Positions 52,205 through 61,160 of a DNA stretch of 64,000 nucleotides are shown here, in pieces. The stretch's first letter is position 1. Each line of letters opens with the position of its first letter. The translations under genes and the position numbers were made by a program. The notes beneath the pieces were generated by a model. The model ran no database searches and was not told where the DNA came from. It worked only from the letters and a program-made list of their open reading frames with translations. The DNA comes from Ruegeria sp. HKCCD8929 (GTDB taxonomy: Bacteria > Pseudomonadota > Alphaproteobacteria > Rhodobacterales > Rhodobacteraceae), in NCBI RefSeq assembly GCF_013031405.1, contig NZ_WPZY01000012.1, forward strand, positions 62,001-126,000, in the 5' to 3' direction.

Positions 52205-53653
52205 ATGTTGGACCTGCGCCCCGTCGGATATGTGATCGGTCTGCTGGTCGCCATTCTTGGCGCGGCCATGTTTCTGCCGATGCTTGCGGACCTGGCCGAG
52301 GGCCGGGGCGAATGGCATGTGTTTCTGGAAAGCGCGGTCATCACCATCCTGACGGGCGGCATCCTGGCGCTGAGCTGTGCAAATGGCGTGCGCGCAGGCC
52401 TGACCATCCAGCAGACCTTTCTGCTGACCAGCGGCGTGTGGCTGGCGCTGCCCTTCTTCGGGGCGCTGCCCTTCGTGTTCGGCGAGACCGAGCTGCGCTT
52501 CGTCGATGCGTTTTTCGAGGCGATGTCGGGCCTGACCACCACCGGCTCGACCGTGATCGGCGGGCTCGACGAACTGCCGCGCGGGCTGCTGCTGTGGCGC
52601 GGGCTGCTGCAATGGCTGGGCGGCATCGGCATCATCGTCGTCGCCATGGTATTCCTGCCCGAGCTGCGGGTAGGCGGGATGCAGATCTTCCGCTCGGAAG
52701 GGTTTGATACCTTTGGTAAAATCCTGCCCCGCGCCACCGAAATCTCGTCGCGGATTTCCGGGGTCTACATCACCCTGACCATGATCTGTGCGCTGTGCTA
52801 CGCAGCCTCGGGCATGAGCGCCTTTGACGCCTCGGTCCATGCCATGACCACGGTGGCCACCGGCGGGTTCGCCAACTACGACGCCTCGTTCGGTGCCTTT
52901 TCGGGGGCTGCGGAATATGTGGCGGTTCTGTTCATGCTGCTGGCCGCCCTTCCTTTCGTGCGTTTCGTGCAACTGACCGCGGGCACCGCGCGGCCGCTGA
53001 TGGAGGACACCCAGATCCGCGCCTTTCTGGCCACCGCGCTGGCGCTGGTCACCGTTCTGACCTTATGGAACTGGAGCCAGTCGCCGGAAGTGGGCGAGCC
53101 CGCCTTTCGCAAGACGCTGTTCAACACCGTCTCGCTGCTGACCGGCACCGGTTACGCCAGTCAGGACTACATGCAATGGGGCAGCTTTCCGATCACCATG
53201 CTGTTCATCGTCGGGCTGATCGGCGGCTGCGCGGGCTCGACCGCGTGTTCGATCAAGATCTTCCGCTATCAGTTGCTCTTTGCCTCGATCCGGGCGCAGT
53301 TGCAGCGCATCCGCTCGCCCAACGGCATCTTTACCCCGCGCTATGCGGGCCGCCCGGTGGGGTCGGACGTGCTGAGCTCGGTGATGAGCTTTTTCGTCTT
53401 CTTCATCGTGACCATGGGGCTCGTGTCCTGGGGGCTGGCGCTGACCGGGCTGGATTTCATCACCTCGGTCTCGGGCGCGGCGGCGGCGCTGGCCAATATC
53501 GGCCCCGGTCTGGGCGATCAGATCGGCCCAGCGGGCAATTTCGCGGGCCTCAACGACTCGGCCAAATGGATGCTGAGCGCGGCGATGCTGATCGGGCGGC
53601 TGGAACTGCTGGCCGTCTACGCAATCTTCACCATTCAGTTCTGGAGAGCCTGA
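52205..53653 (+). CDS. trkH: Trk-type potassium transporter subunit TrkH
   Basis: A 482-residue membrane protein with the four-repeat TrkH layout. Selectivity-filter turns are visible, for example AMSGLTTTGSTVIGGLDELP, TTVATGGFANYDASFG, LTGTGYASQDYMQWG and ALANIGPGLGDQIGPAGNFA. It takes up potassium with TrkA, which is not in the window. Its stop overlaps the next start. Confidence 0.93.
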   Translation: MLDLRPVGYVIGLLVAILGAAMFLPMLADLAEGRGEWHVFLESAVITILTGGILALSCANGVRAGLTIQQTFLLTSGVWLALPFFGALPFVFGETELRFVDAFFEAMSGLTTTGSTVIGGLDELPRGLLLWRGLLQWLGGIGIIVVAMVFLPELRVGGMQIFRSEGFDTFGKILPRATEISSRISGVYITLTMICALCYAASGMSAFDASVHAMTTVATGGFANYDASFGAFSGAAEYVAVLFMLLAALPFVRFVQLTAGTARPLMEDTQIRAFLATALALVTVLTLWNWSQSPEVGEPAFRKTLFNTVSLLTGTGYASQDYMQWGSFPITMLFIVGLIGGCAGSTACSIKIFRYQLLFASIRAQLQRIRSPNGIFTPRYAGRPVGSDVLSSVMSFFVFFIVTMGLVSWGLALTGLDFITSVSGAAAALANIGPGLGDQIGPAGNFAGLNDSAKWMLSAAMLIGRLELLAVYAIFTIQFWRA

Positions 53654-55227
53654 TGAAACGACCGCTCGGCGCGCAAATCTCGCATATGCTCAGGGATCGG
53701 GGGGTCGAGGTCATCTTCGGCATTCCGGGCGTGCACAATCAGGAAATGTATCGCGGCATCGAAGAGGCCGGGATCACCCATGTGCTGGCCCGGCACGAGC
53801 AGGGGGCGGGGTTCATGGCCGACGGCTATGCGCGCGCCACCGGTCAGCCCGGCGTGGCCTATGTGATCACCGGGCCGGGCCTGTGCAACATCATGACGCC
53901 GATGGGGCAGGGCTATTCCGATTCGGTGCCGATGCTGGTGATCTCCTCCTGCCTGGACGAGGTGGCGGCGGCCCGGGGGCAGTTGCATCAGATGAAGGAT
54001 CAGGAAGCGGCGGCTGCCGCCGTGTGCGACTGGTCCCACACCGCCGGTTCGGCGCAGGCGGCCTATGGGCTGATCGAGCGTGCCTTTGACGAGTTCGAGC
54101 TTAACCGTCCGCGCCCCAAGCACATTCAGGTGCCGATCGCGCAGCTTGAGGCCGAGGCCGATCCGGCCCCGCCGCCTAACCAGCCGGCGCTGCGGACCAA
54201 GGCGCTCGATCCCGATATCGCGCCGGTGCTGTCGCTGCTGAATACGGCCAAGCGGCCCTTGTTCATCCTCGGCGGCGGGGCGCGGTCCAACCTCTGGCGG
54301 CAGATCCTGTCGCAGGTGGGCGGCGCCTGTTTCACCACCTATGCCGGGCGCGGTCTGGTCGGGACCGGCTATGCGCTGGATTTCGGCGCCACTCTCGCCC
54401 GCCCCGGCAGTGCCGAGATCGTCGCCTCGGCCGATCTGGTGGTGGCCGTGGGCACCGAACTGGCCGAGGTGGACATGTGGCGCGCCGATCTGGGGCATAA
54501 TGCGCCCCTGGTGCGGGTCGATCTGGACGCCGAAGTGCTGGGCGATGCGCATCGCGCGCTGGTCAAGCTGCAGGCCGATGGCGAGAGCTTTGCCCGCACG
54601 TTGTGGGCGGCGACCGAAGGGGCCGACCCCGCCACCGGCTGGAGCCATGAGGAGGTCGCCGAGGCCCGCACCCGCTGGCGCGCAGAGGTCGATGCCCTAC
54701 GTCCCGGCATCCTGCCCATCCTGGACGCCCTGCGCGCCGCAATACCGCCCGAAACCATGATCTATTCCGACATGACCCAGTTCGCCTATGTGGCCAAGGA
54801 GGTGTGGGAGATGTCGTCTCCCTATCACTGGCACCACCCCACCGGCTTCGGCACGCTGGGATACGCACTGCCCGCCGGGATCGGCGGTGCGGTGGCCCGG
54901 CGCGGCAAGCCGACGGCGGTGATCGCGGGGGATTACGGGTTCCACTACACGATGCAGGAGCTGGGCGTGGCGGTCGAACTGGGCCTGCCGCTGCCGATCA
55001 TCCTGTGGGACAACGGCAAGCTCAAGGAGATCGAGGACAGCATGGTGCGCGCGCAGATCGCGCCCAACGCGGTGATCGCGCGCAACCCGGATTTCTGCAA
55101 GCTGGCCGAGGCGTTCGGCGCGGCCGCGGCGGTTCCGTCCACGCTGGAGGAGCTTCAGCACACGGTGCGCGGCGCTTTTGACGCGTCCGGGCCGACGCTG
55201 ATCCATGTGACGCCGGAGATTTTGTAG
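53653..55227 (+). CDS. ThDP-dependent 2-oxoacid decarboxylase (AruI/acetolactate synthase-like)
   Basis: A 524-residue thiamine diphosphate enzyme. The catalytic Glu is in LARHEQGAGFMADGYARATG, and the ThDP/Mg site is AGDYGFHYTMQELGVAVELG with Asn in ILWDNGKLKEI. Among ALS-like enzymes it resembles 5-guanidino-2-oxopentanoate decarboxylases (AruI) of arginine breakdown; the substrate is inferred. It shares one base with trkH, so they may be co-transcribed. Confidence 0.72.
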   Translation: MKRPLGAQISHMLRDRGVEVIFGIPGVHNQEMYRGIEEAGITHVLARHEQGAGFMADGYARATGQPGVAYVITGPGLCNIMTPMGQGYSDSVPMLVISSCLDEVAAARGQLHQMKDQEAAAAAVCDWSHTAGSAQAAYGLIERAFDEFELNRPRPKHIQVPIAQLEAEADPAPPPNQPALRTKALDPDIAPVLSLLNTAKRPLFILGGGARSNLWRQILSQVGGACFTTYAGRGLVGTGYALDFGATLARPGSAEIVASADLVVAVGTELAEVDMWRADLGHNAPLVRVDLDAEVLGDAHRALVKLQADGESFARTLWAATEGADPATGWSHEEVAEARTRWRAEVDALRPGILPILDALRAAIPPETMIYSDMTQFAYVAKEVWEMSSPYHWHHPTGFGTLGYALPAGIGGAVARRGKPTAVIAGDYGFHYTMQELGVAVELGLPLPIILWDNGKLKEIEDSMVRAQIAPNAVIARNPDFCKLAEAFGAAAAVPSTLEELQHTVRGAFDASGPTLIHVTPEIL

Positions 55228-55300
55228 CCAGCAGCGTAGGGCGGGGGCGTTTGGACGTCGCCCTGAGCCAGACGGCATCGCAAAGAGCTGAGGACAACGC

Positions 55301-56041
55301 TTGGAATTCTGGATCGTAGCAGGGTTGGCGGCCTATCTGATGGGCTTGTCCAAGGGCGGTGTGCCGATGATTGCGCTGCTCTCGGTGCCGCTCATGTCGC
55401 TGTTCATGGACCCGGCCATGGCGGCGGGTCTGTTGCTGCCGATCTACATCGTCGCCGACTGCTACGCCGTCTATCTGTTTCGCAAGGCGTTCTCGGCCCG
55501 GAACCTGAAGATCCTGCTGCCCGGCGCGGTCGGCGGCATCCTGATCGGGTTCGTCGCGGTGGCTTATGTGCCCGGCGACGCGGTCAAGCTGCTGGTTGCG
55601 GGGATCGGCCTCTCCTACCTCGTGACCGCGCTGCGCAACCGGTTTGCCAGGGGCGAGGTGCCCGCAAAGCCCGCCGATGTTCCGCGCGGGCTGTTCTGGG
55701 GCACGCTGGCCGGGCTGACCAGCTACATCTCCCACGCCGGCGGGCCGCCCTTTCAGGCCTATGTTCTGCCGCAGCGGTTGGAGAAGATGGTCTATCTCGG
55801 CACCACGACCATCTTCTTCACCACCGTCAACCTGCTGAAAGTGCCGCCTTTCATCCTGGCCGGGCAGATCACCTGGGACAGCGCCGCGCAGGCGGCGTGG
55901 CTGGCGCCATTGGCGCTGGCAGGGGCATGGAGCGGGGCGGCGATCTCGCGCATCCTGCCCGAACGGGTGTTCTTCCTGCTGGTCGAGGTCGCGCTGGCGG
56001 TGGTGTCCTTCAAGCTGCTCTACGAGGTCGTGGCCGCCTGA
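55301..56041 (+). CDS. TauE/SafE-family permease
   Basis: A 246-residue membrane protein with about eight helices and the family's duplicated motif (YLMGLSKGGVPMIALLSVPL and WGTLAGLTSYISHAGGPPFQ). Members export sulfite, sulfoacetate or related anions. Starts with TTG. Monocistronic or loosely linked to the upstream gene. Confidence 0.88.
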   Translation: MEFWIVAGLAAYLMGLSKGGVPMIALLSVPLMSLFMDPAMAAGLLLPIYIVADCYAVYLFRKAFSARNLKILLPGAVGGILIGFVAVAYVPGDAVKLLVAGIGLSYLVTALRNRFARGEVPAKPADVPRGLFWGTLAGLTSYISHAGGPPFQAYVLPQRLEKMVYLGTTTIFFTTVNLLKVPPFILAGQITWDSAAQAAWLAPLALAGAWSGAAISRILPERVFFLLVEVALAVVSFKLLYEVVAA

Positions 56042-56522
56042 CCGGTCCCCGGCTACCGCGTCCGTGCGGGCAAGGCCCGTGCGGCGCCCGGCCCAACGGG
56101 AGGAGAGGCCGCGAAAGCGGCCTTGACGACGGGCGGGAGCGCCTTGTGTCAACGGGAAAGGCGGCGCCTCAGACTGCTGATAAACCTCGAGAATCGGAGG
56201 GGTAGGGAAATTGTTCCGCGCGCGGGTTGAGCGGGTGTGACAAGGGCCGCGCCCGACCCTGGGAGGGCGCTTGCAAAACGCAAGAGTAGTGCGGACCGCT
56301 CAAAACATGAGACTTTGTCAGAGATTTACGCGACATCGCAAATGCGCCCTCCCGGGGGGAGGGTCGGGCGCGGCCCGGGCTGATACCCGTGCCAAACGGA
56401 TTTGAAATGGTGTTTTGGAACAGTTTCCCGCATTTTGAGACCGGTTTGCAGGAGCCGGGGGTTTGTCAACGTTCTGAGGCGGCGCAAACAACGCCGCCTT
56501 TGTCATCTCAATGAGGCGGGCC
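56042..56522. other. Gap with inverted repeats, between TauE and protease-like gene
   Basis: 481 bases with no gene. It contains a long inverted repeat, listed separately, and a T-rich stretch near 56390-56420. Confidence 0.6.
56244..56375. repeat. GC-rich inverted repeat, REP-like
   Basis: GGGCCGCGCCCGACCCTGGG then AGGGCGC (56244-56270), and its reverse complement with small changes at 56344-56375 (GCGCCCTCCC, GGGTCGGGCGCGGCCC). A related copy is at 63497-63540, so it is a dispersed element. Confidence 0.78.
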
Positions 56523-58262
56523 TCAATCCCAGCAGCTGACCAGAACCGTCATGCCCTGCGCCCTGCGGTTCAGCTCGTCGGGCGAGACCGGCTCACCCCC
56601 CGGGCTTTCCTGCGCGCTCAGCCCCGCCGAGCTCAGCAGATCGGTCAGCGCCGCCGCATCCGCGGCAAAGCTCACATCGCCCGGCAGGTCTTGCCCGGTT
56701 TTCGGCGTGGCCAGCAGCATGCCCAGAACCGAGCCGCCCGCGTCAAAGACCGGACCGCCCGCATCGCCCTCCTGTGCGGCCAGCGCCAGACGCGCCAGTT
56801 CGGCCTCGCCGCCCAGCCCGCGCACATCCGCCAGCGTGCCATAGGTCAGCGTCGGGGCGCCCAGCACGCCCTCGTAGGAATAGCCCGACAGCGTGACCTC
56901 GGATTGCAGCCGGGGCTCGGTGGTGGTCAGCTGCGCCACCGCCATCGGCGACAGGGCGTCCGTGGGCCGCAGCAGTGCCACGCCCAGATCCGCATCCGTG
57001 CTGATCACCTGCGCCTCATGCTCGCGGTCCAACGTGATCCGGGTGCAGCCCTCGACCGCCTCGGCCACGGTGGCAACCGCGCCCTCACCATCGACATAAA
57101 AGCCCGAGCGCGACAGGCGCGGCTTGCGGATGGCAAGGCCCGAGACCAGATCGACCCGCTGTTCGGCATTGGCGCCGGCGCCCGCGTCCAGCACGCCCTC
57201 GATGCGCGAGAAGCTGGCCTTCATCGCCGCCAGAACCCGGGTGCGGCGCGCCTCGTCGCCCTTGGGCCAGACCAGGGTAAAGCCCTTGATTTCACCGTCT
57301 TTCAGCGCCGCTTCGGTGTACGAGACGATGCCGTTGCCGCGCCCCTCCAGCGTAAAGCTGTTCTTGGCCCGGTTGCGCGGGCCGTCAAGCGGCACGATCT
57401 CCAGCGTCTGCATCACGTCGTAGAGCCCGCGCAGGGTCGCCGCCGAGCCCTCCTGCGAGATCAGAAGCACCTGCGCGCCGATATCCGAGCTGCTCTCGAA
57501 ATGGGCAAACGGCGCCTCGTAGCGGTCGAACCGGGTCACGGCCAGCGGCAGGTCGATCTCGATCCCGGTCTCGGTGTCGCTACGGCGTTGCATGCCCGCG
57601 CTGATCAGCGGCGCGTTGTACTCGTCCATCAGCACCTTGCGCTGTTGGGTGGTCAGAATGCCGGTGGCCTCGAACCCGTTGAACTGCTGCCAGTCGGCCA
57701 TCGACCGGCGGGTGCCCCGGCCAAAGGCTCCGTCGATCGCCGAATTGTAGAACCCTGCGGCCTGCAGGGCGGTCTGCAACCCCTTGCGCTCATCCGCGGT
57801 CAGAAGGCGCTCGCTCTGACGGGCCTCGGCCGGGGTTTCATCCGATGGCTGGGCCGGCGTCTGCACGGTGGCCTGTGGCTGCTCGGGCGCGGGCTGCACC
57901 GGCGGCGCGACCACGCCGCGGTTCAGGATGTTCGCGCCGATGGGCCAGAATTGCTGACCCAGCGAGTTCGAACGGGCAAGGAAACTGTCCTGCGGGATCT
58001 GCCGCTCGGCCCGGTAGACACGCAGCACCTGCTCTGCATCCGGGCGCGCGTAAGGCCCAAGCACGATGGCGTACCAGCCCTGGCCCAGCCGGAACCCGTT
58101 CACATCCGCCAGCGCGTTGGAATAGATCTGCGCCCGTGCCTGCGCCTCGCGCAGCGAGGGGTGCGCCTCGATCTGCACCCACATCGCCTCGCCCTGCTGT
58201 GCAAAGGCGGCGCGCAGGCCGAAGAAAAGAAAAAAAGCAATGGTTGAGAAAACCCGTGTCAT
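56523..58262 (-). CDS. SPOR/peptidoglycan-binding protein with degenerate trypsin-like domain
   Basis: A 579-residue exported protein with a signal peptide (VFSTIAFFLFFGLRAAFAQQ), a SPOR-like domain (about 22-100), a peptidoglycan-binding domain (about 165-225; LQTALQAAGFYNSAIDGAFG), a central unknown domain, and a C-terminal chymotrypsin-fold domain. In the last, the Ser of GDSGGP is Ala (QEGDAGGPVFD, residue 501) and the usual catalytic His position reads ATVAEAVEG, so it appears inactive. It may be a scaffold at the cell wall. The start MTRVFS is preferred over a longer frame without support. Confidence 0.82.
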   Translation of the reverse strand: MTRVFSTIAFFLFFGLRAAFAQQGEAMWVQIEAHPSLREAQARAQIYSNALADVNGFRLGQGWYAIVLGPYARPDAEQVLRVYRAERQIPQDSFLARSNSLGQQFWPIGANILNRGVVAPPVQPAPEQPQATVQTPAQPSDETPAEARQSERLLTADERKGLQTALQAAGFYNSAIDGAFGRGTRRSMADWQQFNGFEATGILTTQQRKVLMDEYNAPLISAGMQRRSDTETGIEIDLPLAVTRFDRYEAPFAHFESSSDIGAQVLLISQEGSAATLRGLYDVMQTLEIVPLDGPRNRAKNSFTLEGRGNGIVSYTEAALKDGEIKGFTLVWPKGDEARRTRVLAAMKASFSRIEGVLDAGAGANAEQRVDLVSGLAIRKPRLSRSGFYVDGEGAVATVAEAVEGCTRITLDREHEAQVISTDADLGVALLRPTDALSPMAVAQLTTTEPRLQSEVTLSGYSYEGVLGAPTLTYGTLADVRGLGGEAELARLALAAQEGDAGGPVFDAGGSVLGMLLATPKTGQDLPGDVSFAADAAALTDLLSSAGLSAQESPGGEPVSPDELNRRAQGMTVLVSCWD

Positions 58263-58469
58263 CAGAAGTCCCGTGTTCCGGAAAGCCGTATCCTGGCTGC
58301 ACCATAAGCAGCATTTTGCGCCAAATGCCATGCCCGCGGCGAGGGGAAAAACGGGTGTGGCCGTATCGCGACAGGCGGGGCGGTATTGGCCCGTTGACGC
58401 CCCCCGGCCCCTTGCATAGGAAAGGCGCAAACCATCGGAACCGCGCGATGAGCGCCCAGAGGGAACGTG

Positions 58470-59408
58470 ATGACCGATCAGACCAGCGCGCCGCGCTCAT
58501 TTCAGGAGATCATCCTGCGGCTGCAGACCTATTGGGCCTCCAAGGGCTGCGCCGTTCTGCAACCCTATGACATGGAAGTGGGGGCAGGGACGTTCCACCC
58601 GGCCACCACCCTGCGCGCGCTGGGCTCGAAACCCTGGGCGGCGGCCTATGTGCAGCCCTCGCGCCGCCCCACTGACGGGCGCTATGGCGAGAACCCCAAC
58701 CGGTTGCAGCATTACTACCAGTATCAGGTGCTGATCAAACCCAGCCCGCCGGACCTGCAGGAGCTGTATCTGGGCTCGCTCGAGGCCATCGGCATCGACA
58801 TGGACCTGCACGACATCCGCTTTGTCGAGGATGACTGGGAGAGCCCCACCCTGGGCGCCTGGGGTTTGGGCTGGGAGGTCTGGTGCGACGGTATGGAAGT
58901 CAGCCAGTTCACCTATTTCCAGCAGGTCGGCGGCCATGACTGCGCGCCGGTCTCGGGTGAGCTGACCTATGGACTGGAGCGGCTGGCCATGTATGTGCTG
59001 GGCATCGACCACGTGATGGACATGCCGTTCAACGATCCTCAATCCCCCAGCCCGCTGACCTATGGCGACATCTTCAAGCAGACCGAAGAGGAATATGCCC
59101 GCTGGAACTTCGACGTGGCCAACACCGAGGTCCTGCTGCGCCATTTCGAAGAGGCCGAGGCCGAGTGCGCCGCGATCCTCGCGCAGGAGCATGACGACCC
59201 CAAGACCGGCAAGCGCATCGTCATGGCGCATCCCGCCTATGACCAGTGCATCAAGGCCAGCCATATCTTCAACCTGCTGGATGCGCGCGGCGTGATTTCG
59301 GTGACCGAGCGGCAGGCCTATATCGGCCGGGTCCGGGCGCTGGCCAAGCAATGCGCCGATGCCTTCGTGCAGACCGGGGCCGGGGGCTATCAGGCCGCCG
59401 CGCAATGA
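58470..59408 (+). CDS. glyQ: Glycine-tRNA ligase alpha subunit
   Basis: A 312-residue GlyQ. Family segments are [60 protein letters not shown] and [20 protein letters not shown]. It charges tRNA-Gly with GlyS, encoded 1.75 kb downstream. ATG 58470 or GTG 58467 could start. Confidence 0.97.
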   Translation: MTDQTSAPRSFQEIILRLQTYWASKGCAVLQPYDMEVGAGTFHPATTLRALGSKPWAAAYVQPSRRPTDGRYGENPNRLQHYYQYQVLIKPSPPDLQELYLGSLEAIGIDMDLHDIRFVEDDWESPTLGAWGLGWEVWCDGMEVSQFTYFQQVGGHDCAPVSGELTYGLERLAMYVLGIDHVMDMPFNDPQSPSPLTYGDIFKQTEEEYARWNFDVANTEVLLRHFEEAEAECAAILAQEHDDPKTGKRIVMAHPAYDQCIKASHIFNLLDARGVISVTERQAYIGRVRALAKQCADAFVQTGAGGYQAAAQ

Positions 59409-59929
59409 CCGGCAGGCTCCTCGTCATCGTCCTGCTCGCCTGCGCCACGGCTGCGGGCGTCGCCATGTATTACCTGCAGATCTACGGGTTCTACTACGAG
59501 GTGACGGCGCAGCCCGGGCGCGATGTGCAATTGCTGCCCAAAGACGCCGATGCGCCGGAACCGATTGAATACTCTGCGTTTCAGGCGATCGACGCCGACA
59601 GCTCTCCGATCCGCTACCGGGCCTGTTTCGAGACCGGGCTGAGCCTCGATGCGCTCTCCGCCACATACATGGCCGCCGACGATCCCGAGCCGCTGATCGC
59701 GCCGGGCTGGTTCGACTGCTACGATGGCGTGGCCCTGGGCGAGGCATTGAAGGCCGGGACCGCCCGCGCCTATCTGGGCACCAAGAACATCCACTATGGC
59801 GTGGACCGCATCGTGGCCGTGACCGAGGACGGGCGGGGCTATGTCTGGCACGTGCTGAACAATTGCGGGCACAAGGCCTATGACGGCACCGTGGTGGGCG
59901 AGGAATGCCCGCCCAGACCGCAGAACTGA
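59405..59929 (+). CDS. DUF6446-like membrane-anchored protein
   Basis: A 174-residue protein with one N-terminal membrane helix ([20 protein letters not shown]) and a soluble domain with [18 protein letters not shown] and conserved Cys residues ([17 protein letters not shown]). It overlaps glyQ by 4 bases and is followed by a gltS-like gene. This gene between glyQ and glyS is common in Rhodobacterales; function unknown. Confidence 0.8.
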   Translation: MTGRLLVIVLLACATAAGVAMYYLQIYGFYYEVTAQPGRDVQLLPKDADAPEPIEYSAFQAIDADSSPIRYRACFETGLSLDALSATYMAADDPEPLIAPGWFDCYDGVALGEALKAGTARAYLGTKNIHYGVDRIVAVTEDGRGYVWHVLNNCGHKAYDGTVVGEECPPRPQN

Positions 59930-59939
59930 CCGGCTGCGC

Positions 59940-61151
59940 ATGGGCCAGACCTATCTGATCCCCGATTTCCTGACCGCCACGCTGGGCTTTGCCGTCTATC
60001 TGCTGGGGGCCGAGATCAATACGCGGGTCGCGGCCCTGCGCCGCTTCAACATCCCCGAGCCTGTCACCGGCGGTTTGCTGGCCTCGCTGGTGGTGCTGGC
60101 GCTCTACCTGTTCTTCGGGGTGGAACTGTCCTTCGAACTGACCTCGCGCGATTTCCTGCTGGTCCTGTTCTTTGCCGGTATCGGCCTGAACGCGCGGCTG
60201 TCAGACCTGATCGCGGGCGGCAAACCGCTGCTGCTGTTGCTGGTTCTGACACTGGCGACCATCGTGATGCAGAACGTGATCGGCGCGGCAGGGGCGGTTC
60301 TGTTCGGCTATCCGGCGCAGGCCGGGGTGCTGTTTGGCTCGGCGGCGCTGATCGGCGGGCACGGCACCGCAATCGCCTGGGCGCCCGAAGTGGCCGAGGC
60401 CACCGGGCTTGAGGGCGCGACCGAGCTGGGAGTGGCCGTGGCCACCCTGGGCCTCGTGCTGGCCGCCCTCGTCGGCGGCCCGATTGCCCGCCTGCTGGTC
60501 GAAGGCCGCGACCTGAGCCCCAGCCGACCGGATGAGGAACACACGGTCGGCGTGCCCGGCGACGTCAAGGCCGCGACCACCCGGATCGACCATCTGACGG
60601 TGATGCGGGTGCTGCTCTATCTCAACCTCGCGATCATCTCGGGCTACGTGCTGAGCGAGGCGATCACCGCCGCCGGGCTGAAACTGCCGCTTTTCGTGCC
60701 GTGCCTGATCATGGGCATCGTGATCTCGAACCTGCGCGCCGCAATTGCGCCCTCGGCCCCTCCGGTCGCACGCACGCCGTCGCTGGCGCTGATCTCGGAA
60801 TTTGCGCTGGGCGCGTTTCTGGCCATGTCGCTGATGAGCCTGCAGCTCTGGACCATTGCTGAACTGGGGATCGTCATTGCCGCAATCATGGCGGCGCAGA
60901 CGCTGTTTGCGGTGGCATTCGTGATCTGGGTGCTGTTCCCGGTCATGGGCGGCAATTACCGCGCTGCCGTGCTGGCCGCCGGTTTCGGCGGCTTTGCCCT
61001 GGGCGCCACCCCCACCGCCATCGCCAATATGACCGCCGTGACCAAGCGATATGGCCCGTCGCCTATTGCCTTTATCGTGCTCCCCCTTGTATCCGCCTTC
61101 TTCGTGGACATCGCCAATGCCATCGTCATCCAGACGATCGTCACTTTCTAA
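59940..61151 (+). CDS. gltS: Sodium/glutamate symporter family protein
   Basis: A 403-residue carrier of the GltS type with ten or more helices. Two inverted halves carry GIGLNARLSDLIAGGKPLLL with GSAALIGGHGTAIAWAPE and, in the second half, GFGGFALGATPTAIANMTAV. Glutamate transport is the family role; substrate is inferred. The start at 59940 is preferred over an open frame from 59880 that overlaps the previous gene. Confidence 0.88.
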   Translation: MGQTYLIPDFLTATLGFAVYLLGAEINTRVAALRRFNIPEPVTGGLLASLVVLALYLFFGVELSFELTSRDFLLVLFFAGIGLNARLSDLIAGGKPLLLLLVLTLATIVMQNVIGAAGAVLFGYPAQAGVLFGSAALIGGHGTAIAWAPEVAEATGLEGATELGVAVATLGLVLAALVGGPIARLLVEGRDLSPSRPDEEHTVGVPGDVKAATTRIDHLTVMRVLLYLNLAIISGYVLSEAITAAGLKLPLFVPCLIMGIVISNLRAAIAPSAPPVARTPSLALISEFALGAFLAMSLMSLQLWTIAELGIVIAAIMAAQTLFAVAFVIWVLFPVMGGNYRAAVLAAGFGGFALGATPTAIANMTAVTKRYGPSPIAFIVLPLVSAFFVDIANAIVIQTIVTF

Positions 61152-61160
61152 GGACCGACC

